A program made the position numbers and the translations under genes. A DNA stretch of 6,210 bases from Cyanobacteria bacterium NC_groundwater_1444_Ag_S-0.65um_54_12. Its GTDB lineage: Bacteria; Cyanobacteriota; Sericytochromatia; S15B-MN24; VGJW01. Below the pieces are notes generated by a model that worked only from the letters and a program-made list of their open reading frames with translations, was not told the DNA's origin and did no database searches. The stretch lies in the NCBI GenBank assembly GCA_016267585.1, contig JACQUT010000161.1, forward strand, positions 1 to 6,210, given 5' to 3'. Positions 1 through 5,265 of the stretch are shown here, piece after piece (the stretch's first letter is position 1; every line of letters begins with the position of its first letter).

Positions 1-60
1 GGCCCCGTGCCTCACGTACGCAACAGTACACTGCGGCCCGGGGCTTGTGGGCGCGCTCAA
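1..60 (-). CDS. Histidine phosphatase (phosphoglycerate mutase-like) family protein, N-terminal fragment
   Basis: Only the first 20 codons lie in the window and the frame is open to the left edge. The proposed start is a TTG at 60-58, preceded by a strong Shine-Dalgarno AGGAG at 71-67 with a 6-nt spacer. The visible peptide ends in CTVAYVRHGA. A short hydrophobic strand followed by Arg-His-Gly near the N-terminus is the signature of the histidine phosphatase superfamily (usual form LVRHGE/T), whose His is phosphorylated during catalysis. Members include phosphoglycerate mutases, alpha-ribazole phosphatase, SixA and broad-specificity phosphatases; substrate cannot be told from this fragment. 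It starts 31 nt after the glycosyltransferase stop on the same strand, so it is probably the third gene of the selD unit. The call rests on the RHG motif, its position and the ribosome binding site, because too little protein is visible for anything firmer. Confidence 0.6.
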   Translation of the reverse strand, partial: MSAPTSPGPQCTVAYVRHGA

Positions 61-66
61 GAAAAT

Positions 67-71
67 CTCCT
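67..71 (-). promoter_or_regulatory. Ribosome binding site of the RHG-motif gene
   Basis: Reads AGGAG on the minus strand, 6 nt before the TTG at 60-58. It decides the start of the truncated left-edge gene and is the main support, with the RHG motif, that translation begins there. Confidence 0.6.
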
Positions 72-91
72 GGTGAGTAGTTACGTTTGCT

Positions 92-1021
92 CTAAGGCGA
101 GTTATGGCGCGGCGTGCGAATAGCTGTTGGTAAACCGGTCTGGCGCGGCAGCAAAGCAATCCAGCTACCTACCACTTTTCCCAGCAAGTGCGCTAGCAAC
201 CACGGTGATCCTGACCAGCTAGCTTGCCGGGATTGCTTGAGCGCCTTCTCTAGATCCCGAACCCAAAGAGCATATAAAATATGGCGCTGGCCGCCGAGGA
301 TTTTTAACAGCAAGTAAGCGCGATTGCGCGCTAAATAGTACTGCGTCCACCAGGTGCCAGGATCGCGAGAGATCGCTTCACGTGGAGCCGCCAGGTGATC
401 GACAGCTGCCCGTGGATCATAAAGAATCCGGTAACCGGCTTGTTTAACCCGCAAGCACATGTCCGCGGCCTCATTGACATTGCTGCCACGATAACGCCGA
501 TCGAACCCGCCCAGTTTCACCAAAAGATCGCGCCGAAATGACATATTGCAGCCGCGCACTCGATCTACTTCCAAAACCCGACCCGGATCGGCATTGAAAT
601 TATCGATGCGTGTACCATCAGCCAGCAGGCGACCTACCATTTCGGCGTCGGGTAATATTGGCTCTGTCGGGTCGATGGCGCGGCCGCCTACTGCGCCTAC
701 CGTCTTGTCCCCGTAATGAGATAACAGTGTGGTAAGCCATGCAGGATGGACTAGCGAGTCATCATCGATGAAAACTACTATTCCACCGGTGCAGCGCGCA
801 ATACCCAGGTTGCGCGAAGCTGGCATCTGGTGACGAGCGCCGCAAAACGGCACGTATCTTATCGAGTTACAATCGGCTACGATCTTTTCAGTACGACGGT
901 CGTCACTGGCATCTACCACCAAGATCTCGTTGGCTGGCTGATCGCGGAGTCGCTCTAGACAACGCTGTAGCATAGCTGGACGATTGCGGGTGATGATCAC
1001 GATACTGCTCGTCAGCAGCAC
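92..1021 (-). CDS. Family 2 glycosyltransferase (GT-A fold)
   Basis: Probably transfers a sugar from a nucleotide-sugar donor to a cell-surface polysaccharide, glycolipid or other acceptor at the cytoplasmic face of the membrane; donor and acceptor are unknown. Numbered from the GTG at 1021 (309 aa): first GT-A strand SIVIITRNRP near residues 6-15, LVVDASDD near 34-41, the metal-binding triple Asp in FIDDDS at about 86-88, GCNMSFRRDLL near 158-168, GGFD at 171-174, and the acidic catalytic-base region NEAADMCLR near 183-191. A hydrophobic, possibly amphipathic stretch lies near residues 274-292. Start choice: the same frame stays open to a TTG at 1108, which also has an SD-like AGGTGA. That would add 29 Ser/Lys/Glu-rich residues and overlap selD by 32 nt. 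I prefer GTG 1021 because GGAG lies 8 nt upstream and the fold begins at once. It is the second gene after selD. GT2 family 0.95, start about 0.6. Confidence 0.92.
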   Translation of the reverse strand: MLLTSSIVIITRNRPAMLQRCLERLRDQPANEILVVDASDDRRTEKIVADCNSIRYVPFCGARHQMPASRNLGIARCTGGIVVFIDDDSLVHPAWLTTLLSHYGDKTVGAVGGRAIDPTEPILPDAEMVGRLLADGTRIDNFNADPGRVLEVDRVRGCNMSFRRDLLVKLGGFDRRYRGSNVNEAADMCLRVKQAGYRILYDPRAAVDHLAAPREAISRDPGTWWTQYYLARNRAYLLLKILGGQRHILYALWVRDLEKALKQSRQASWSGSPWLLAHLLGKVVGSWIALLPRQTGLPTAIRTPRHNSP

Positions 1022-1076
1022 GGTATTATCTCCAGTAGCCTCGCTTTCGCTCGCCTTGGAGTTCTTTAGCAGCTTG

Positions 1077-2123
1077 TCAGGGTATGACGAAGATACCTGA
1101 TTGGGCAACTACTTCACCTATTTCCCAGCCTTGCGCCCCGCGGTCTGCCAGTTCAGCCAAGAAAAATGGGACTTTTTGCGGAGGTACCGCTACCAGCAAG
1201 CCACCCGAAGTTTGAGCATCGGCTAACACCTGCTGTTCAGCTTCTGACACTTCCGGTGCACAATGCAAAAAGGTTGATAGATGACGCAGGTTAGCCTTGG
1301 TTCCCCCCGGCACACTGCCAGCCTGAGCCAGGTCAAGCACGCGCCGCATGAGCGGTATTTTTCCAAAACTTAGCTGCGCACCCATCTTGCTGCCTCTGAG
1401 CATTTCCGCCAGGTGCCCTAGCAGGCCAAAGCCCGTCACATCCGTTACGGCATGCACTCCTGCTGCTATGCTGGCTTCACTGGCAGCCTTGTTAAGAGTA
1501 GTCATCCATGTGATCGCCTCGGCAGCCTCTGCTTCAGCGATCTGGTCGTGCTTGAGTGCAGTGGTCAAAATACCGCTGCCCAATGGTTTGGTCAAGATGA
1601 GCACATCTCCGGGTTCGGCTCCGATGTTTTTCAACACGCGATCCGGTCGAACTATTCCGGTAACGGCCATTCCGAATTTTGGCTCCGGATCGTTCACCGT
1701 ATGGCCACCGATGATCACCAAGCCGCTTTCTGCCGCTTTGGCCATGGCACCCTCGAGAATCCTGACCAGAATAGCTCCGGGAAGTTTATCAATGGGAAAA
1801 GCCACAATGTTGAGGGCAGTCAGCGGTTGGGCTCCCATGGCATAGATATCGGACACGGCATTGGCTGCCGCTATCTGGCCGAAAAGGTAAGGATCATCAA
1901 CTATCGGCGTAAAGAAATCGACGGTTTGCACCAGCGCCAGATCAGGTGTCAGACGATAGACCCCGGCATCATCAGCGGTTTCTATCCCTACCAGCACATC
2001 CGGGTGAGGTGGTATTACCAGTTGTCCCAGCACGTGGGACAGGTCTTGCGGACCTACTTTGCTCGCTCAACCGGCAGTTTGCACCAGTTTAGTAAGACGA
2101 ATCTCTTCTTTCGTACGTGTCAT
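1077..2123 (-). CDS. selD: Selenide, water dikinase (selenophosphate synthetase), selenocysteine-containing
   Basis: Makes selenophosphate, the selenium donor for Sec-tRNA and selenouridine-tRNA, from selenide and ATP (giving AMP and phosphate) in the cytoplasm. Read from ATG 2123 with the TGA at codon 19 as Sec, the product is 348 aa, close to the 347 aa of E. coli SelD. The N-terminus reads RLTKLVQTAG-Sec-ASKVGPQDL; Sec19 aligns with catalytic Cys17 of E. coli and K22 with essential Lys20. Family motifs follow: GIETADDAGVY (46-56), TVDFFTPIVDDP (67-78), NAVSDIYAMG (88-97), then GGHTVNDPEP, TDVTGFGLLGHL and DAQTSGGLL toward the C-terminus. The second Cys of E. coli (Cys19) is Ser21 here. A start at GTG 2033 would remove the active-site loop and the catalytic Lys. 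No clear Shine-Dalgarno precedes ATG 2123. It is the first gene of a minus-strand unit with the glycosyltransferase. The normal terminator is also TGA (1079-1077). Identity is certain; Sec recoding is inferred from position, flanking homology and the hairpin. Confidence 0.95.
2039..2057 (-). promoter_or_regulatory. Candidate bacterial SECIS hairpin in selD
   Basis: Directly downstream of the UGA, GTAGGTC (2057-2051) pairs with GACCTGT (2045-2039) around the loop CGCAA (2050-2046). This gives five Watson-Crick pairs next to the loop and two G-U wobbles at the base. The apical loop begins 16 nt after the UGA and has a G as its second base. Bacterial SECIS elements are in-frame hairpins just after the UGA with a small apical loop carrying a G in its first positions, and they bind SelB. 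The fold was done by eye. Confidence 0.7.
2067..2069 (-). other. selD: In-frame UGA selenocysteine codon of selD (codon 19)
   Basis: The plus strand reads TCA, so the minus strand reads TGA. It lies between GGT (Gly18) and GCG (Ala20) in continuous SelD sequence and replaces the catalytic Cys codon of other SelD genes. UGA as Trp is unlikely, because the genes here use TGG for many Trp residues and TGA for ordinary stops. Confidence 0.88.
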
Positions 2124-2237
2124 AGCTATCAGTCTATCATATAAGCACAAGGGGGTTTACTTATATTGATGTTTAATTGTAAAGTACTGGGGTGTCCAAT
2201 TCACCAATTTGCAAGTTATAGTGTCGAGGAGCGACCG
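2124..2237. promoter_or_regulatory. Divergent intergenic region between selD and the zinc-ribbon gene
   Basis: This 114-bp AT-rich gap separates divergent starts and must hold promoters for both if no transcription reads in. On the minus strand, TATGAT (2141-2136) resembles a -10 box, but no good -35 lies upstream and transcription would start only about 6 nt before the selD ATG. On the plus strand, TTTACT (2156-2161) and TAAAGT (2180-2185) with an 18-nt spacer are a weak pair, each matching consensus at 4 of 6 bases. No clear operator is visible. Confidence 0.3.
2226..2231 (+). promoter_or_regulatory. Ribosome binding site that fixes the zinc-ribbon start
   Basis: GAGGAG lies 6 nt before ATG 2238. 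The frame stays open upstream to TTG 2166 and ATG 2169, but neither has a Shine-Dalgarno, so ATG 2238 is chosen. Confidence 0.7.
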
Positions 2238-2444
2238 ATGAGTTTCCGGCTCTGCTGTCCGATTTGTGAGGCCAGCATGCAAGAAGACACCGCCAGCGGA
2301 GAAGAGTTCTCCTGCCCGCGGTGTCAGGCCATGTTGGATATCATCGATGCTGAACTTGCCATGCTTTCGCTGCCGCCCCACGAAAATGTGACATATATTC
2401 TTACCGCCAAGTTGCGCTGGTTACCCGTCATCGCTGTACACTGA
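2238..2444 (+). CDS. Small zinc-ribbon protein, LysW-like in its cysteine motif
   Basis: A 68-aa protein with four knuckle cysteines, CPIC at residues 7-10 and CPRC at 26-29, separated by 15 residues that include the acidic stretch EDTASGEEF. This C-x2-C-x15-C-x2-C layout is a typical zinc ribbon and should bind one zinc. The first 40 residues resemble LysW/ArgW amino-group carrier proteins (CPxC, Glu/Asp-rich turn, G-E/D-x-x-x-CPxC, then hydrophobic residues), but the C-terminal EDWGE tail that carries the substrate in LysW is absent. The protein instead ends in a longer basic-hydrophobic tail (TAKLRWLPVIAVH). It could be a protein- or nucleic-acid-binding ribbon, or a degenerate carrier; function is not known. 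It lies divergent to selD and upstream of the ferredoxin on the same strand, with a 145-bp gap that favours separate promoters. Confidence 0.72.
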   Translation: MSFRLCCPICEASMQEDTASGEEFSCPRCQAMLDIIDAELAMLSLPPHENVTYILTAKLRWLPVIAVH

Positions 2445-2512
2445 ACGCTTGTCTTTGACCTGGTTTTAATACCTAGTTTCAAGAAATCATTACATACCAT
2501 GGGCAACATTTA

Positions 2513-2542
2513 ATGACTAATTGGTTAAGCAATTCGTATAAA
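2513..2542 (+). promoter_or_regulatory. Candidate promoter of the ferredoxin gene
   Basis: ATGACT (2513-2518, 4 of 6 matches to TTGACA) and TATAAA (2537-2542, 5 of 6 to TATAAT) are 18 nt apart, giving a predicted start near 2549 and a leader of about 40 nt. The 145-bp gap (2445-2589) shows no other feature. Hexamers this close to consensus are common in AT-rich DNA, so support is modest. Confidence 0.35.
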
Positions 2543-2589
2543 CGGGTAAGCTAGATACGATAGGTGCGAGTAATGAGGGGAGGTAATTT

Positions 2590-2793
2590 ATGTCAAGGCC
2601 AGCGGTAGATCAAGGGCTATGCATCGAAAGTGCCATCTGCTGGCAAAATTGGCCAGATGTCTTCGCCCAGGACCCAGGCACCGGCAAGGCTTATGTGTTG
2701 CCGGGCGCCACCTGCGAGACCGCCAGTGATCCAAATACCTGCCAAGATTCCGTTGTCTCCTGCCCCTCTGGTGCCATCAGCATCGTTTCTTAG
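2590..2793 (+). CDS. Small ferredoxin with one CxxSxxC cluster motif
   Basis: A 67-aa soluble electron carrier. The start ATG 2590 follows a strong Shine-Dalgarno, AGGGGAGGT. Single-cluster ferredoxins bind their cluster with C-x2-(C/D/S/x)-x2-C plus a distal CP. Here the N-terminal motif is C11-IES-AI-C17, with Ser14 at the usual second ligand, and the distal motif is SCPSGAI with C58. WPDVFAQDPGTGKAYVL (residues 21-37) matches the family's central PxVF...DxxGKAYV segment. Three ligands with Ser at the second position resemble the [3Fe-4S] ferredoxins that often serve cytochromes P450, although a [4Fe-4S] cluster with a non-Cys ligand is possible. Two extra cysteines, C42 and C51, lie in an inserted CETASDPNTC segment before the distal motif; they are candidate alternative ligands or a disulfide. 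No P450 or reductase is visible nearby, so the partner is unknown. It converges with the NHL lipoprotein gene. Confidence 0.85.
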   Translation: MSRPAVDQGLCIESAICWQNWPDVFAQDPGTGKAYVLPGATCETASDPNTCQDSVVSCPSGAISIVS

Positions 2794-2825
2794 CTGATTT
2801 CCACGCTAAACTTACCACAAAGGTG

Positions 2826-2840
2826 AGCAGGTAGCCTGCT
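2826..2840. terminator. Hairpin between convergent genes, possible bidirectional terminator
   Basis: AGCAGG (2826-2831) and CCTGCT (2835-2840) form a perfect 6-bp inverted repeat with a 3-nt loop between the ferredoxin stop (2793) and the NHL gene. It overlaps the TAG stop of the NHL gene at 2841-2839. No T-run follows on either strand, so it is at best a weak intrinsic terminator. Confidence 0.3.
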
Positions 2841-5265
2841 AAGGGTCAGCACGCAATGCCAGGATGCGATGGTTGGAATGGTCCGCCAGGTAAATACCGT
2901 CCTGGCTGCTGACGATGCTGCTGACGAAACCCAGGCTGGCAGCCAGGGCCAGGTTGGATAATCCGGTACCGCCCCCGGCGATGGTGCGCAGCGTTCCGTC
3001 GGGGGAAAGGTCACGCAGACGGTAATTTGCCTTATCAACCACCAACAGGTGTCCCTGCCAGAAAGCCAGATCTGCAATGTTCCAGAGCGCTACTTGCAGG
3101 GCAGGACCTTCTTCATGATCAAACGATAACTTGCCGGAACCGGCCAGCGTCACAATTTGCCCGGCGCTGGCCGCTACCCCGAAGAACCATCCGCTATGTC
3201 GGCAGAGCAACCAGACGCGATCCAGGGTTCCCAGATAGATATTGCCCTTCGCGTCAGTTGCCAGGGCATTGATCTTGCCATGAAAGTTATCAGGATCTTG
3301 ATTGGTGAGAGCCGGGTCTGCCGTCACGGCGCCGTCGGTTTTGAGGAGGAGGGTGGCGGTATCATCCGGCCCGATCTGCCAGAGGCGCTGGCCGCTATTA
3401 ACCTGGCGATCGACCAGCAATAATTGTTCAGTAGCGGGATCCCAGGCCATGGCTTCCAGCCAGGCCAGCCCTAGCGCACGGGGCGTGGCAATTGCCTGGC
3501 CCTCGCGCCACCAGTTGCCGGGATCCGAATAGCCGTTACCAACGACATCCCACAGCATGCCGGCGGCTAGCATACGTCCCAGGAAAGTTACTTCACGTTC
3601 CGCCACCAGGCGCACGCGGTGGTTACCACGATCTGCCAGAAGGATCGCGCCACTCGGTAATACCGCGATGTATCGCACCGTGCCAAGCCGTGAGGACTGC
3701 GCTGGCAAACCGTCGCCATCGTAGCCAGAGCTTCCCGTACCGGCCACCACGGTCACCATGCCATTCGCTGCCAGTCGACGAACCGGGAGAATGACTGGCA
3801 TATCAGAGATGGCATCATTGCTGGCCAAATCAGTGAAGAGCAAGCTGCCATCTGGCGCCACGGCGAGATCCTGTGGGTACCGCAGCCGTACTGCACTAGC
3901 TGGTCCTTCCAGCGCGTCAGCGGTAGGATCATTGGGACCCAGGACAGAAGTCATGCGCCAGTTGCCAAACCCCACCAGTGTTGTGGCGCGTAAGGCGCCA
4001 GATGCCGCTTGTACCCGGCCAAAACCTGGGCGCAGTGCCTTTAGCCGATACGAGCTATCCCAGGTGGCCCAGTCTGGCGGATCTAGCGTCCAGGTAAAAG
4101 ATGGTGAAGCAATCAGACGACCTGCATCGTCCCAGGCTTGAACTTGTAGCGACAGCGGCTCGGTCAGGTGAAGGCGGCTGGTTGCCGGCAAGAGCGAGAG
4201 GCTGGCCATTGCTGTAAATGGCAGTTGATTGGAGGTCACGCCGTCACTTAGCACGCGTACCGGCCCACTGGCGGCGCCCGGTGGCACCGTAACTGCGATC
4301 TCGGTGTCGCTCAGGCGAACGAAATCGCTGGCCTTGAGGCGACCGAAATAGACCGCGATCGGTGACTGCTCGCGGTAGCCCAGATCTTTGCCTAGCAAGC
4401 GAATAGTCGCACCTGGACCAGCGCTATCTGGCACCAGAGAAGTCAAAGCTGGCTGTTCAGGATGCAAAACCAGGTCGGGTGCTGTGATAACCTGTCCTGC
4501 TCGCACTGCGATGTCGCTGAGCACCGCTGTGCGGAAACGTGATCGCATGGCAGCCAACCGTACGGTTCCCGCAGCGACTTTTACCAGGCGATAATTGCCC
4601 GCCGCATCGGTACGGACCACCTGGTCGGTGCCAGGGATGAAAACGGCCGTGCTAGCTAGCGCGTTCCCTTGAGGTATTTTTACGCGGCCGACGATCGTAC
4701 CAGGCAAGTCCAGGCGCAACTTGCCGACATCCACCTGCGCAATATGCTTGGTCAACCGCAGATCCAGGCGCGCAGCTTTGTCACCTTGGTCATCGCTTGC
4801 TTCCAGTGAAAGTAACGTGCGTTCCGGCGCTCGCAAAGCAAAGTGCCCATCCGAACCAGTTTTTCCTGTCACTTGCAGTGGTGTGGTTTGGGTTACGCCA
4901 TCCAAAGGCGTCGTTTGAGTTACGCCATCAAGCGGTGTGGTTTGCGTGACGCCGTCCAACGGGGTCGTCTGAGTTACGCCATCAAGTGGTAGGTGATAAC
5001 CTTCGTAAATCCTTACCTTCACTCCGGGGGCGGGCCGGCCCCAGCGATCCAGGACAGTGCCGACTACTAGCGGAGCGGAATGGGTGATGCTCAAAATGAC
5101 CGGAGCGCTGGTCAAACCTGACGGTCCAAAAACTGGCCAAATTCCCTGACGGCAACTCGCTACCGCCATGATACTGGAAAGCAAAATTAACCAAGGTTTC
5201 CTGCGCAACCACCTGGCATGTAAGATTACCGTCAGCGAATGCCACATGAGTCTGCACCTTTTCAT
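2839..5265 (-). CDS. Exported multidomain lipoprotein: carboxypeptidase-regulatory-like, IPT/TIG and NHL beta-propeller
   Basis: 808 aa if started at ATG 5265; specific function unknown. A basic, then hydrophobic segment (RRKPWLILLSSIMAVASC, residues 21-38) ends in a lipobox, VAS-C38, predicting export and lipid anchoring. Domains: a carboxypeptidase-regulatory-like (prealbumin-type) domain near 66-180, GTVLDRWGRPAPGVKVRIYE...TGSDGHFALRAPE, split by a four-unit PLDGVTQTT repeat at 93-128; a second such domain near 189-267 (TDAAGNYRLVKVAAG); an IPT/TIG domain near 272-352; an Ig-like region near 360-433; then about six NHL-type blades from about 455 to the end (for example GAILLADRGNHRVRLV and DGIYLADHSNHRILAL), enough for one six-bladed propeller. 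NHL propellers usually bind proteins or ligands; enzyme activity is not implied. The gene overlaps the upstream NHL gene by 4 nt (ATGA). ATG 5265 has no Shine-Dalgarno, while ATG 5247 has AAGGTG 7 nt upstream and keeps the signal peptide, so it may be the true start (802 aa). Confidence 0.9.
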   Translation of the reverse strand: MKRCRLMWHSLTVILHARWLRRKPWLILLSSIMAVASCRQGIWPVFGPSGLTSAPVILSITHSAPLVVGTVLDRWGRPAPGVKVRIYEGYHLPLDGVTQTTPLDGVTQTTPLDGVTQTTPLDGVTQTTPLQVTGKTGSDGHFALRAPERTLLSLEASDDQGDKAARLDLRLTKHIAQVDVGKLRLDLPGTIVGRVKIPQGNALASTAVFIPGTDQVVRTDAAGNYRLVKVAAGTVRLAAMRSRFRTAVLSDIAVRAGQVITAPDLVLHPEQPALTSLVPDSAGPGATIRLLGKDLGYREQSPIAVYFGRLKASDFVRLSDTEIAVTVPPGAASGPVRVLSDGVTSNQLPFTAMASLSLLPATSRLHLTEPLSLQVQAWDDAGRLIASPSFTWTLDPPDWATWDSSYRLKALRPGFGRVQAASGALRATTLVGFGNWRMTSVLGPNDPTADALEGPASAVRLRYPQDLAVAPDGSLLFTDLASNDAISDMPVILPVRRLAANGMVTVVAGTGSSGYDGDGLPAQSSRLGTVRYIAVLPSGAILLADRGNHRVRLVAEREVTFLGRMLAAGMLWDVVGNGYSDPGNWWREGQAIATPRALGLAWLEAMAWDPATEQLLLVDRQVNSGQRLWQIGPDDTATLLLKTDGAVTADPALTNQDPDNFHGKINALATDAKGNIYLGTLDRVWLLCRHSGWFFGVAASAGQIVTLAGSGKLSFDHEEGPALQVALWNIADLAFWQGHLLVVDKANYRLRDLSPDGTLRTIAGGGTGLSNLALAASLGFVSSIVSSQDGIYLADHSNHRILALRADP
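4882..4989 (-). repeat. Four 27-bp tandem repeats encoding PLDGVTQTT
   Basis: Four exact copies of the nonapeptide PLDGVTQTT, followed by a fifth start (PL, 4881-4876). The DNA copies differ, yet every difference is synonymous. Copies at 4963-4989 and 4909-4935 differ from each other at 3 bases. Copies at 4936-4962 and 4882-4908 differ from each other at 4. Neighbouring copies differ at 6-9. This indicates an older A-B pair duplicated as a 54-bp unit. The block sits in a loop of the first carboxypeptidase-regulatory-like domain. Confidence 0.95.

Noticed and set aside
1..91. A tRNA gene (selC was considered, given the nearby selD)
   Set aside because: The GC-rich inverted repeat GCCCCG (2-7) and CGGGGC (39-44) suggested structure, but no T-loop, anticodon arm or acceptor pairing fits a tRNA, and a coding frame with an RBS explains the stretch better.
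2031..2033. GTG as the start of selD
   Set aside because: It would delete the catalytic residue and essential Lys. The codon is Val31 in a frame that continues as SelD sequence upstream through the UGA.
2067..2069. UGA as a Trp or Gly codon under a variant code, or selD as a pseudogene
   Set aside because: TGA ends selD, the zinc-ribbon gene and the NHL gene at 5262, and Trp is coded by TGG throughout. The gene is intact otherwise, and the TGA falls exactly at the Sec position.
1452..2144. Long plus-strand reading frames opposite selD (also 1348-1845)
   Set aside because: They lie antisense to an unmistakable SelD coding region, show no recognisable family and have no supporting start context.
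2166..2237. Upstream starts (TTG 2166, ATG 2169) for the zinc-ribbon gene
   Set aside because: No Shine-Dalgarno precedes them, while ATG 2238 has GAGGAG at ideal spacing and begins just before the ribbon.
2442..2513. Readthrough of the zinc-ribbon TGA as a second selenoprotein
   Set aside because: The frame stays open 22 codons to TAA 2511-2513, which is likely by chance. The extension has no family resemblance and the TGA is not at a redox-motif position.
2839..3077. Minus-strand frames 2790-3077, 2157-2381 and 2324-2509, and plus-strand frames across 3027-5359 and 5915-6112
   Set aside because: They are other-frame shadows of the NHL genes and the zinc-ribbon gene, without domains or start signals.
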